Source of the DNA: Allium sativum
Taxonomy: Eukaryota; Streptophyta; Magnoliopsida; Asparagales; Amaryllidaceae
Direction: 5' to 3'
Assembly: GCA_030737875.1 (NCBI GenBank)
Contig: CM060918.1
Location: 768,360,552-768,424,551 of the forward strand
Length of the DNA stretch: 64,000 nucleotides
Shown here: positions 23,759 to 36,300 of the stretch, one piece after another
Position numbering within the stretch: position 1 is the first letter of the stretch
Layout: the number at the start of each line of letters is the position of its first letter
Position numbers and translations under genes: made by a program
The notes under the pieces: model-generated
What the model saw: the letters and a program-made list of their open reading frames with translations, nothing else
Told to the model about the DNA's origin: nothing
Database searches by the model: none

Positions 23759-26700
23759 TTGAAGAAGCTCAAGGAACCAATGACTGTCCAGAATCCGGTT
23801 GGGGGTTCCATTGATCTCAAGTTGGGTTTGTGGAGTGCCGGTTTCTTTTTCTCGTTATCGGTTTCCTACCATCGCGATCGTCATGAATTTTACAGAGTTT
23901 GATCTTATCTTGGGGTTAGACTGGCTGACCAAGTATGAAGCTGAGGTTAAATGCTCCGACAGAATCGTTAAGGCGAAGATTAAATCAGGGGATTATATAA
24001 CCATTCCCTGTGAAGGTCAGAAAGCTAATAGAAAGGATTTCTGGGCAGCGTTGGATGTTTCTCCTGTTCAAATAGAAAATATCCCTAAAGTTACAGAGAA
24101 TATTCCCGACCTTATAAAAGATATTCTTGTCGTCCAGAATTATGCGGATGTGTTTGAAGAAGTTGTTCGCTTAACTCCGCAGAGAGAAATAGATTTCAAG
24201 ATTGCTTTGATTCCGAATGCAAGGCCGGTAGTTCACGCTATTCGAAGAATGTCCTTGAAAGAGAAAGACGAATTAGACAATCAAACACGACAGCTAGTAT
24301 GGAAGGGCCTGATCAGGCCTAGTTTCTCTGATTGGGGTGCAGCAGTGGTGTTTGTCCTAAAATCTGACGGTACTCTACGTCTATATGTGGATTATCGTGA
24401 TCTGAACAAACAGACAATAAAGAATAAATATCCATTGCCGTGGATTGATGATTTGTTGGATCAATTAAATGGCGCACAAGTATTTTCACGAATGGACCTA
24501 GCTACAGGTTTCCATCAGCTTCGTATCGTCGAGGAGTGTGTTCCATTGACAGCATTCAGAGGTCCAGATTTATTCTACGAGTGGTTAGTAATGACGTTCG
24601 GCTTATGTAACGCTCCAGCCTATTTCGTCGATCTAATGAACAGAGTGTTCAGAGGAGTATTGAATAAATTTGTTCTGATTTTCATTGACGATATTCTAAT
24701 ATTCTCTAAATCAAAGGCCGAACATGAAAAGCATTTGGAACAAGTGTTAGAAATTCTCAGAAAGAATGTGTTGAAAGCAAAGTTTTCCAAATGTATATTC
24801 TGGCAAGAAGAAGTCAAATTTCTGGGCCACGTCGTATCGAAAGAAGGAATTGCTGTGGATCCAAGTAAAATCACAGCTATTCAAAATTGGAAACAGCCCA
24901 GTACTCCTACAGAAGTCCGCAGTTTTCTCGGATTGGCTTGTTATTACCGGAAGTTCGTTAAAAACTTTTCAAAGATATCTGGTCACTTAACGAAGCTTAC
25001 AAAGAAGCACTCTAAATTCAAATGGACTCCAGAAAGTGAGGAGGCTTTTGAAGAGATAAAGTTAAGATTAACTACTGCTCCAGTGTTAACCATTATCGAC
25101 AGCAATCAGGATTTAAAAGTCTGGACTGATGCTTCTAGAGAAGGCCTTGGTGCAGTGTTAATGCAAAGGGGTCAAGTGATTGCTTATGCTAACCGTCAGC
25201 TGAAGCCGCACGAGAAAAACTACGTCACTCATGATCTTGAGTTATTAGCGATAGTATTCGCTTTGAAAATCTGGAGGCACTATCTTCTGGGTGAGAGGTT
25301 TGAACTATTTACAGATCACCAGTCGTTAAAGTATCTGTTCACCCAGAAAACTTGAATCTGAGGCAGCAACGTTGGCTGGAGTTTCTTGCAGCATATGACT
25401 TTGAGATTATATACACTCCAGGGAAAGCTAATGTCGTGGCCGATGCTTTAAGCTGAAAGAATGAAATGATCGCCAGTTTTATTATCATGACTTCATTGCT
25501 AGATAAAATATCTGCTCTTCAGAAGGATGATTACTTCATTCAGAAGATCAGAGAGATAATTCAACAAGGCAAACCCTCGAGTTTTCAAGTTGATAATGAT
25601 GGGATTCTAAGGCTCAAAGGTCGAATTTGTGTTCCTAACATTCCTGAGCTCTGAAAGGAAGTACTGGATGAATGCCACAAGTCAAAACTTAGTATCCATC
25701 CGGGAGTAAGCAAAATGTATAATGACATCAAATGCACTTTCTGGTGGAAGTCGATGAAGAGGGACATTTCCTTATATGTTAGCCGATGCCCTACATGCCA
25801 GCTAGTCAAAAGCGACCAACAAAAACTGGCTGGATTATTGCAACCGCTGGACATTCCTGGTTGGAAGTGGGAACATATTTCCATGGACTTCATTGATGGT
25901 TTGCCCAGAACCAGAAAAGGAAATGACAGTATTTGGTTGATCGTAGATCGCTTCACGAAGACCGCCTATTTCATACCTGTTAGATCAAACAGAACTGCTC
26001 AGAGTCTGGCGCAGATATATTTCAAGGAAATAGTTAGACTACATGGAGTGCTGCTCAGTATAGTCAGTGATAGAGATACAATATTTACTAGCAAATTCTA
26101 GGCGGCGTTTCAAGTAGAGCTGGGAACAAAGCTGAATCTAAGCATTGCTTATCATCCTCAGACAGACGGTCAGACTGAGAGGGTAAATCGTATATTAGAA
26201 GATCTATTGCGGGCTTGTATTCTAGATTTCGGTGGATCATGGGAAGACCATCTGCATTTGGATGAATTCTCATATAACAATAGCTACCAGGCGAGCCTGA
26301 CAATGTCACCATTCGAAGCATTATATGGTAGACCGTGCCGATCTCCTGCTTGTTGGGTCGAACCTGGTAATAGACTTGTGTTAGGGCCAGACATGATTCG
26401 AGAAGTTGCCGACAAAGTCGATTTTATTAAGAAACGATTACTGGCCGCTCAAAGCTGACAAAAGAGTTACGCCGATAGGAGAAGAAGAGATATATCATTT
26501 GCTGTTGGCGACTATGTATATTTGAAAGTATTGCCGATCAGAGGAGTTATCCGGTTCGGTAAAACTGGAAAGTTGGCGCCCAAATTCATTGGTCCGTTTC
26601 CTATTCCGGAACGGATCGAAACTCTCGCTTATAGGATTAAATTGCCTGATTGTTTGCCTGGAGTTCATGATGTATTTCACATATCTCAACTTCGAAAGAA

Positions 26701-26940
26701 CGTTCATGATCCAGATTTGATCGTGGAAGAAGCCGCTCAACAAGATATTGAAATTACTCCATAATTAGCTGTGAGGAGAGAGCCGCTAAAGATCATCGGC
26801 AAAGAAACCAAAGAACTGAGGAACAAGAAGGTTCACTTAGTCAAAGTGCAATGAAGTGGCGATCCGCGAGATTGTACTTGGGAAACTGAGGATAGCATTC
26901 AGAAAGCCTATCCTAGATGTCGAGTGGATATCTTTGATTG
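23759..26940 (+). pseudogene. pol: Decayed Tekay-type pol fragment
   Basis: Begins mid-protease ([10 protein letters not shown] region; the DSG active site is missing). It continues through reverse transcriptase (FIDDILIF near 24680-24705), RNase H ([10 protein letters not shown]), integrase zinc site (CPTCQ), an integrase core whose catalytic glutamate is kept (DGQTERVN near 26165), and a chromodomain remnant (TWETEDSIQKAYP). The frame is open from 23799 to a one-base frameshift in an A run near 25350; a second frame then continues to about 26940 with stops at 25454, 25652, 26099, 26456, 26762 and 26852. Alignment with Tekay-1 gives R, W, R and W at four of these, all explained by C-to-T or G-to-A changes. 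No gag is present. It is related to, but clearly distinct from, Tekay-1 pol. It cannot make a working protein. It may be a relic of the autonomous partner that mobilised L1. Confidence 0.92.
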
Positions 26941-26974
26941 ACTCCGGTGCAAGGTACATTTACCATACTTTGCA

Positions 26975-27070
26975 TTACCAATTAGTTCTTTATTATGTTA
27001 TTATCTGTTTCTGTGTTATATTCCAAGGATTACCCTTGCCGCTGTCAGTACGGGATTTGGGGTCATCTCA
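26975..27070 (+). repeat. Terminal fragment of an L1-family LTR
   Basis: Matches the last ~95 bases of the L1 5' LTR (about 22305-22400), including TGTTATATTCCAAGGATTAC and the end ...TCATCTCA. The left boundary with pol-derived sequence is uncertain by 10-20 bases. Confidence 0.85.
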
Positions 27071-27072
27071 TT

Positions 27073-27142
27073 TGGTATCGAGCCAGGTTTCGATCCTGGG
27101 ACCTATGGGTTATGGGCCCATCACGCTTCCGCTGCGCCACTC
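27073..27142 (-). pseudogene. DNA copy of initiator Met-tRNA (CAT) fused to the LTR end
   Basis: On the minus strand this folds as initiator tRNA: D arm GCGC/GCGT, anticodon stem ATGGG/CCCAT around loop CCCATAA (anticodon CAT), T arm CCAGG/CCTGG around ATCGAAA, then GGCTCGATA and CCA. It lies two bases (TT) after the LTR end, exactly where the PBS normally stops after 12-18 bases. The encoded CCA points to a mature tRNA rather than a tRNA gene. One base is missing in the 3' acceptor strand and the outermost 5' acceptor bases do not match, so it is unlikely to be a working gene. Confidence 0.88.
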
Positions 27143-28592
27143 ATCAAGCCATGCCACTACTTTATTTTCGAACCCATACTCAGCAACTTTCTTCTCCGCG
27201 TGTTTCGCTCTTCTCTTTTTTTTAAGCTATGGACTCTTTCGGTTTTTAGTTACTGGCACAAGGATAAACAAGTGGGCATCTCATATTTATAGAAGGATTT
27301 ACCGTGGTGGCCACGGTTCAAATTTCCTGGCTAGCACGGTTTACTGTACATGGTTTGGCCATCACGTTTTGATAGGGGAGTAAGTATGCAGTGCGTGCTT
27401 GGTTTAGGGGGTACTCTTGCATGTGCTCTTTCCCATTTTACTATATATATATATTATTTGGGTTGAGAAAGTACGGTTTCTTCCATGAACGAATGAAAAT
27501 GAATGGTAGCAGGGTCCAAAAGTAAACGTAAGCAAAGGAAAAGCAAAAGAAAAGTTTAAGTGGTGGGATAGTTTTAATAATATTTTAATGCGCGAAACTT
27601 TGTTGTGAGAAATCACGTTAAAAACCACTATAGATGATTTTCGTTTTCTGATAAAAAGGCTAATCTTAGTGAAAAAAAATATTCCGGACCCAATGGGACA
27701 AGTTTCGTCGAATTCCGACATCGTTTGAAAAAACTTCCCTTATAAAACCAGAAATAAACACGCGTTTTAATTTTCCACGATCACTAAATAAATCCGATCA
27801 ACTTGAAACTTTGAAATCCTATAATAATTAATCAATACGAACCCAACGGCACTAATTTCGTCGCATTCTGAGACTGTTTTCCTAGTAGGCTATTTTTACG
27901 CGCACCACGATGCCATTTTGGACACCAAATTACCCGGTCTTCAAAAATAACAAACTATATACCTATCCTGACTATAATCAACGATACAAATTCGACGGAA
28001 TTGGTTTCGCAGCCTAATTCGATCGTCTCTTCAAGTTATACCCAAATAACCCTTTATTGAACTAATTACGCGCTATAGAAATTGAATGGGCGTTTGTGGC
28101 TGCCGTGGTCACATACGACATCGGTTTGCCCCGCAATTCAATACCGTATAATAATATAACGTTACGGTTCTACTGAAACTTATTTCGTCGAAAACAGAGT
28201 CCGTTTGCAAAACGACTATTTTAACGCATACATTTTAATAACGATTTCCATAGCAACTATTTTAAAATTTTGATTTGGCCATAACTTACAAATAATAACA
28301 TGGAATCTGAATTTTTCTCTTCCATATGAAAATTATAATCAACATGGTTCCAACGTATCTTGTTTCACAGAAATCCGACTTATATCGGATCCTGTATATC
28401 AAATTGAAGTTCAAAACTCCATATTACGAACTGTAGTGCGATTTTGCGCTCGTTTTATAATTATATAAATATAACGTTCAAACTTCGTTTTAATAACGAA
28501 TTAAATATTAAAATCCTTTAATATTCCAAATATAATATTTAAAATAATAAATTTAATTAAATATTTGACCACCAAAAATATGGGACGTTACA
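27143..28592 (-). mobile_element. L0 5' LTR, upstream (U3) part
   Basis: On the minus strand the LTR begins at 28592 with TGTAACGTCCC and runs down to the L1 insertion. It shares with the tandem-array LTR start the block GGATTTCTGTGAAACAAGA and CATATGGAAGAGAAAAAT. A TATA box (minus strand TATAAATA, about 27283-27292) places the start site close to the L1 insertion, so L1 landed in the leader just past the promoter. Confidence 0.8.
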
Positions 28593-28969
28593 TGATGGTT
28601 TGAAATCATTTGAAATTTTTGATATTTTGAATCTCACACATCTCTTAGATTTGAATTTATTAATCATGTGTGATTGATTCATTGTATCTCAAAATTTACA
28701 TTTCTTCAAGTGACTTCAAATAAAACCTTTTTTGGATCATGAATATCTCTCAAGCTTGATGTAAATATTCTGAAAATTTCTCTTATGCTTGTCAAAAATA
28801 ATTATGAAAAATTCTTTAAAACACTGGTCTTGAAACTCGCTATTTTTTCATGATCATTTGGCTTGAATATTTGACTGTTTGAAATCATTTGAAATTGTTG
28901 ATTTCTTGAATCCCACGCATATTTTGGATTTAAAATTTATAATTTGGTATGATCGATTCAAAATCTTAT

Positions 28970-29060
28970 CTTATATTCAAAATCTTCAAAATCTTATCTT
29001 ATATTCAAAATCTTCAAAATCTTATCTTATATTCAAAATCTTCAAAATCTTCAGAATATT
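28970..29060 (+). repeat. Short tandem repeat, ~28 bp unit
   Basis: About three units of AAAATCTTATCTTATATTC plus CAAAATCTT; the long open frames read across here are artefacts of the repeat. Confidence 0.9.
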
Positions 29061-29110
29061 ATGTAAACACATTTATTATATTCAAAATCTTATCTTATGT
29101 TTGTCATCTT

Positions 29111-29124
29111 CAAAAGGGGGAGAT
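29111..29124 (+). promoter_or_regulatory. Polypurine tract of the Copia-like element
   Basis: CAAAAGGGGGAGAT directly before TGTTGTATCTAACAA. Confidence 0.75.
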
Positions 29125-32100
29125 TGTTGTATCTAACAATTCTATGATTTCTGTTTGATGATAACAAACATATATTTATTATTATAAATGTGTTTGTAAT
29201 TGTACTGTTATATTGTTATACTACATCACAGATAGAATGTGATATTTATATATAAATAGAATACTATTGCACAAAAATTTAAACACTCAAACAATATTTA
29301 ATCTAAATATAATGTTTTATTTCAACTATTCAACAGTACAAATTCATAGCTCCACTATTTGTACATTTCACTGAAATACAATACATCCACATTTAGATTC
29401 ATTCGTTACAATTTTCCTCACTACAGTTCACTCAGTTTTTTACAGTGTTGCATCACTACATTTCTCTCAGTCACTCAGTTACAAATATTCATACATTCAC
29501 TCACTGACACATACTCTTGTCTTCTGTCTTCTGCTAGCTTCACAGTCTGTCCAGTCTTTTGTTTACCTGTCATAGGAATACACATACAGAGTAATCTGGA
29601 ATGAAAACATTTTTAAATTCTAGCAAATATAATTTTATTCTTAAAATTTATTTTCCTCAGAATTTTGGGGTGTTTCTCGTCAATTTTCATGATTGATCTG
29701 ATTTTTAATGGACATCCATCTGTGTCTAGAGAGCTTGTGATATTCACAGTGATACACTGTAAATACCACAAGGTAGACAAATCCTCTAGTGCTCACATAC
29801 ATATACTGTAAGTGCACTACACATATATACACATAAATGTATGTATATACACATATTTCTGTGTAGGGACAATACGGTCAAACATCGTGAAAGGACCGAA
29901 CCAAGAAATCTAGTACATATGCAAACACAAACACACATATATATACACACACATCTGTGCGTATACATATACATATATATAATATATATATATGTATGTA
30001 TGTATGTATCCACACAGTAGGAAAAGCGGTTCAGCATGCTCAAAATATCCAAATGTACAACAATGACAAGTCAGCATACACCATGGTCGAGCTAGTTTTT
30101 ATTCAAGTTCAAGTACACAATATATTGGACTCAGATATGTCTGCTAAAGAGTATACACAGCAAAATGTGTCAAGTGCAAACTCAAGTATGGTCTTCCAAG
30201 ATTTGGACAGTTCAAGCGTCAAGCATTAAGGTGCAACAGTGAAGAATTACACACAAATGCATGGAGCATTCGCAAAGCTAATGGACAAGAGTTATTCACA
30301 AGTACTCACAACAAAGTGAAATTGTACATATATAAGAGTGACACAAACACAAGACCAGTGTACATATACATGTGCTTAAATGTGATAATGCACACACAAG
30401 TTTAGAAAACAGGTGCATGCATAGTTCAATGAAAGTGTAGCAAATAATGGTGAAGCATATTGACAACTTAGTGCAGAAACTCACAAGTACCAAAGCAAAA
30501 GCTCGAGAAAATTCATGCACATATGAAACAGTCAAGTTACGATGACATAAGAGGCACTACATCAATAAAGGAATACAAATACACAGAAGTATACAAGATG
30601 GTGCACTCGAATGTCTACAGTTCAACACAATGGACATAACACTCAACAGTTCAAGGGATTGGAGGCAAGCATGCATGTATATGCAACAAGGTTACATGCA
30701 GCATAATAACCAAATTCGAAGAAATGACCAATGAAGTTCTACAGCAACAAGTTTACATGCACCAACAAGTTTAAATGTAGCAACAAGATGACATGATGCA
30801 GAATAGACCAAAATGTTTTTCCATAGAATTGAGCAATTTTGCGAATTCGTGGCAACAATCAAAATTGGAATTCAAAGCATACAAGGGGCCACGAATTATA
30901 TATTGACAATTGATTTTTGCTAATAAATTTTCCAGAAATCACAGTGTCAAGTTTGGCAAGTTTTTCTATTCCAGAAACTTGCAAACGGTTTTAGCAAAAA
31001 TCAATTCAAACCTTGCAAGCATTTTTTTGGAAGTTTCATCATAGTAAACAAATTGATTTTCAACTCATCTTTTTATGTCAAGTAAATATATGTTTCCTGA
31101 ATTGTGCAAGCAAATTATTTTTTTAGGCAAGAAATCAAATTTGAAGATTCATTGAAGGCCAGAAACAAGTCTGCATACATCACATAAATCTGGCAATTCA
31201 GTTCTCAAAGAAAACATTTTTTTGGAAACATTAATCTGTGTTAAATAATATTTCTAGACTTGTTCAATTCCAATTTTAGAGGGGCCAAAAAAATCAAATT
31301 ATATCATTCCAGAATTGAATCAGAGTTTCAAGATACAATTCATCAATCACGTAAGGAATAATATCAAGGGGCTATAATTCAATAGTTTCCCATTTTCATC
31401 CACCAAATTATCGAGGAAATAATATCAAAGAGAACTCATATTTGTTTTTTGATCGCCAAACGGAGTCCAAATCAATCAACGAGCAAAGCAACAAGATCAT
31501 AAAGCCTCAGAGAATATAATCCAAGAAAAATCGATGGAGATTTGATTTGACAAGAAACCCTAATTTTTTTTGGAGCATCCGACATTGATTTGGGACAGAT
31601 TGTTTCAAATGGATTAAAGAAAAGGGCCGACTTATTTTACTCTAGGCTAAGCCTAGTTATAAAGAAGCTAGGGTTTTAGTGTTTCTTTTTATTCATTGTT
31701 TTGTTATTTATTTTTCTTTCGAAAATCGACCATCAATTTTCTAGTGTCTGTAATAACTAGGGATTACTAGCCATGGGTTTGTAGCTAGAGGAAAATCTGA
31801 TTTCGGGGGCAGAAATCAGTTTAGGGTTTCGAGCGTACAATTAGAAAAACAGCAGGTTTTGCGAGTGTACAAGATTGTATAGGTGGTTAGCGAGGGAGTC
31901 ACGATTTTATAAGTTTTTGTATGTGGGAGTTTGTTTTTAATTTTAGTGAAAATCTTTGGGAATGCAGCAATAGCAATACTACAAAAGTGGGTATTTTCGA
32001 CACTAATTTGTATGCATTGCATGAAAAGTGTGGCGAAAGTTATGCTTTCTTTGATCTTCTGCAACAATATTCATATGTTGTTGCATTAGGTGTGAATGCA

Positions 32101-33344
32101 CTGTTACGGTGGGAATTCTAGTGCTGTGACGTGCAACATTAGTTCAAAGCGTAGCTTTACATAAATACAATCCAAGTCATCGATCTGTGTTATCAAAATA
32201 AGCAAATAAATCACAGTAGATGCATGATTAATCCAACAGTTCAAATCAATCTCTACTTCCTATTTAAAACATTACCTTATCATCTAACCAGTGAGAGCTA
32301 CCTCATTGCATTATTCTTCGTGAAATTTTGGCGCGATGTTTCCAAATTCACGAAATACTCGTTCTTTTCTCTGATGTTTTCTCTTCACTTTCCCCTTTAT
32401 TGAACAAAATTTAAACCAAAGTTCTACTGCTCTTTCACTTTTCCAATTCGATTTCATCTTCTATTAAATGCTTCCACAAATTTGAATTCATCTCCTATTC
32501 GATGTTAAAACTAGGGCAAGTTTTATTTGTCTAGTGCTTGAAATTGAATGGGGAAGCTATAATCAGATGTGAGAGATCGTAGAAAAGCATTCAACTAGGT
32601 TCAATCTCCTATTCAATGTTAAAGAATTCCTTCTAATGGAGAATTTCTCTATCAAGGTTTGAGCTTTGCAAGTATGCAGTTCATACTTGATTTAATATCT
32701 ACAGTTATGGCGATTTATACTTTTTCCTTATAACTGCTTCATCGATTTACATTTCGGTAACAAATTCGCTCAATCCCCACTGCAAATCGAGGGCGACTCT
32801 AATTTCTGAGGGTTTCGTTTTCATTCCTTACGATCCGATCACAACTTCAACCTAGATCATGACTTCCACGCGACTGAGAATCAATTTGAAAGGTAAAATT
32901 GATCTATGATGTTGATTTACAATTGGATCCAATTAATCACGATTACTCATATCTTGGGTCTATTTTCAATTTATTGGGGATTTCAATAAAAAGCGGTTAC
33001 CAGGAAATGTCTGAAAATTGGTTTACATTTCAAAGTGTAAACCGATCCAGATGCATGGATGCACGATTGTCTCATGTACTCCATTTAGTTTACAATTGTT
33101 TTACACTAGAAGTTGTAAAACAAGCCACAAGTCTACTGGTCATGGAGTTTCAATTCTTATTTTCTAGGCTGAAATTTTGTTTTCTGGTACTTAAATTTGT
33201 ATTGCCAAGTTGAGTGCTACTAGTTATAAATATCAGTTAAGTCTGTATAAATTTAAAACTCTGCTCAGTTCATCACTAGCAATTGATTTAGTTCTTGAGA
33301 TGGCTTCCCACCACCATAGACAGAAACAGGTGTACCGATTTATG
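29125..33344 (+). mobile_element. LTR of probable SIRE-like Copia element plus unresolved flank
   Basis: Starts TGTTGTATCTAACAA and soon contains TTTGATGATAACAAAC, which I recognise as typical of SIRE-type LTR starts. A TATA box (TATAAAG, 31658-31664) preceded by a perfect CTAGGC-TAA-GCCTAG inverted repeat (31642-31656) suggests U3 is about 2.5 kb. I cannot place the LTR end; it lies somewhere before 33344, where L3 begins. No PBS follows, so this is a 3' or solo LTR. The stretch 29780-31600 is rich in ACA-type words and shows no coding signal; 31900-33300 likewise. Confidence 0.55.
29925..30012. repeat. Mixed CA/TA/TGTA microsatellite
   Basis: Run of ACACAC, TATATA and TATG-type units inside the Copia-like LTR. 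Confidence 0.9.
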
Positions 33345-36300
33345 TGTAAGACCCGAAATCCACCTTATGGGAAATCACGGAATGAGTTGAGAACAAGCCA
33401 CATCGGAACACAAACAGAAGAACATTTCATTGTTTATTACAACAATTCCATCAGATTACAAGAATATACAGAGTATGAATTAATAATACACATCATAAAA
33501 TATCAGAGATTACAATACATTACATAGCAGAAGAAAATAATACAAAACACAACCGAAAGAGATAAACGGATACAGAGCTTTACGGATATCGTTCCAGCTG
33601 AAATCAGAATCCTGTGAATATAAATCTGCAAAACCAAAACTACTAGCTGCCCGTGCAAAATAAGGGCACCCAGAGTTTACGTTAAAACAATAAACTCCAA
33701 GTCAGTCATGTGACAGGTGTGAGAACTAAAACAGTTATTAATCTTTATTTTAAAGTTAGGTATATCAAGGGACCACGCCGTATAACACGGAACGGGTTTC
33801 CTCCCAAGAATACCCGTGCATAAAACAACAACGCAATGCTAAATAAAGAACAATGAAGCTATTATAAGACCCAGGTCCCATCACACAATGCAACACAAGC
33901 CGGAGGATAGGGTTTACCCTTATAATAGATAAAGAAGGCTTGATACGTGAAATTTCATCTTTTATTATTACTATAAGTGAAGAAAACAACTTCAAATATA
34001 AATGTATCAATCATAGGCGGAATGGGTTCCATATATCATGTCGCTATACTAGTTCTACAATTAAAACCGCAAAAACACGTATTTGGAAGTTGGATTTCCA
34101 TCTGTGAACCGAGGCAAGGGATCGTCCTCTACCGATTTGAGACCGTCTAGCCCGAGTCTCAGAACAAGTACTTTGTCAAGCCCTTGGATCGTCAGGGCCG
34201 GTCCATCGATGTGGATTAAAATGCCTGAACACTGCGATTCCCCGCCCTTTGGGGCGTAAATGAGCCAAATGACTCCATCGGCTACACACAGTCACTGATA
34301 TATCCGAGGCACCTCGCAACAGCAACAACCACACAGGTGAAAATAATATAAATGCCAGGGCTGGTAGGTCACTGACACACCACCCTAGCTAGAAGGAAAC
34401 ACATGCCCTCGCTGATGTCCTCTCTCGTTTCTGGTTCACAACCGAGGTGTGAGGCTCGCAAATTAACGCTACACAAAGCTATGCCACACAGGCCGTGCTT
34501 TGATCATCAACCACAAGACTCTGCTTTTCAACAGAAGCCTTGATCATTTGCATATTTGCATGCCACACAGGTAAACCACTCCATGCAACCGATATCCATC
34601 AATCGCACAGAATGATATCCAATGTCAGACACACAGTCCATACAAGTCCATTATGGGTCTAAACGAAACCGGAGGCACATTTTACCTCGCACATCCATCG
34701 ATCTCCAAGTACGTCTGGATGATCACCAACTGATTCCCTCCTCTTGGGTGTACAAACCAATCAAGATCATCAGTAATTATCCAAACGATGTGAAGACCTC
34801 CGGTCTTCGACCACCGTCTTCATCCTCGTCACCATGTCGAATCAGTTATTCAGAATGGGATAAACCCGATCTTTCTGAATAACTCGCATATATAATAAAT
34901 AAGTGTTACGTAAACACAACATACGCCTCATTTCAATTCAGAATATTCTTTTATTCACATATTCCTAAACTTTGGGAAAGGTTCCCATTCTTTTTATCAA
35001 AGACAAATTCTTTAAATTTATTCTTTAATCTTCTTTTGAATATCAATTCAAACTAGTCGGGATTAAAGAACCTTACCGAAGCAATCATTTGTTTTAATTT
35101 CCCAATCCCAACCTATCCATCCCATAAAGTAAAACTGGTAATACTTCATATCTAACACCACAGTGTTATCAGTAAATTCAATTACCATTTCATGTTTAAA
35201 TCTAATTAAAGATTTAACTATCGCCTGGAGCAAAACTGGTGATACTCCATTCTCGATCATTTCAATCTGATAAAAGATTCATTAAAACTCCACTTGGTTT
35301 TAATCTTCCCAAAAATCAATATTAATGATTATTTAACTTGGGAAATCATATCCTGTCTTTAACTGGGTTATAGAACCAATGTCATTTAAAACACGGTTCA
35401 CTATAAACCCAAAATCACATTCCATTCCATCAGCCTTTAACCGTAAATTAGCAAGTGAACAATTCCCTAAGTATTAACCCCGAAGGCCGAAACCAACATC
35501 AGATCAATACCCAAGAAACCATTCAACTTAACTAATCTCTAGTTAGTTTCTGATTTTCTTAACTCTGTTGGGTCTAAGAACAGTATTATTAAAGATACCA
35601 TTCATGACAAACCCAAATCTCATTTGATATTAAATATAAGGCTCTGAATAGAAAATATATTGGCTTATATTCAATATCAAATTCTACAACCAACAAATAT
35701 CGTATTGGAAATAACGATATAAATATCTTTCAAATTTCCATAACAATATCTATATAATCACGAAATCCAACATCGAAATATTCCAAAGATAAATCCGATT
35801 CAAATCCATTCCAATTCAATTATTGGAAATTCTGGTTACTTTTAAAACCCTTTCAAATCCAATTTATTTATTTCAAAAATAAATGAATTATAATCCTGGT
35901 TCAAAACTAGTTCATTTCGGTAAAAATCAAATTTTATCATTTCAAATATGGAATTTTTCATTTCAATTCTTTCAAAATCATTTCTTATGATTTTACACAA
36001 ATTATTTCTATTTTTAACAATTTTATTAAGGCCCATACAGTCGATTTCCATCAACGGCCATCGAACTGCACTTACAGCGACCTTTTCCAAACTTGATTTG
36101 GACATAATTCCAAATCCAACCATTAGATTTCTAATTTCTTGTATTTGTTAGAAAGCTCTTTTCGATATGAACCCAACGGTTCTGGTTTTAGGAGAATCCA
36201 ACAGTCGGATCTCCCGTAATATCCATTCGAAGTCAATGGTCGAAACTCACGAACTTCCGTAGTGCGGCGCGTTTTATTCAGGCCATTATATTATATATAT

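Larger units (their letters stand above)
28593..29124 (+). mobile_element. 3' end of internal region of a probable Ty1/Copia element
   Basis: AT-rich non-coding sequence with repeated GTTTGAAATCATTTGAAAT words, ending in a polypurine tract before a TGTTG LTR start. It was cut at 28592/28593 by L0. No pol or env coding remains. Confidence 0.55.

Noticed and set aside
27073..27142. A functional tRNA-iMet gene
   Set aside because: CCA is encoded, one acceptor base is missing, the 5' acceptor strand does not pair well, and it abuts an LTR end exactly at the PBS position.
5672..27152. Target duplication of L1 (GCCGC on the left, GCCAT after the tRNA copy)
   Set aside because: Only three of five bases match; the two differences are transitions, so it is possible but too weak to claim.
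28879..29136. An 85-codon gene
   Set aside because: It is translation of the 28 bp tandem repeat and runs into the polypurine tract.
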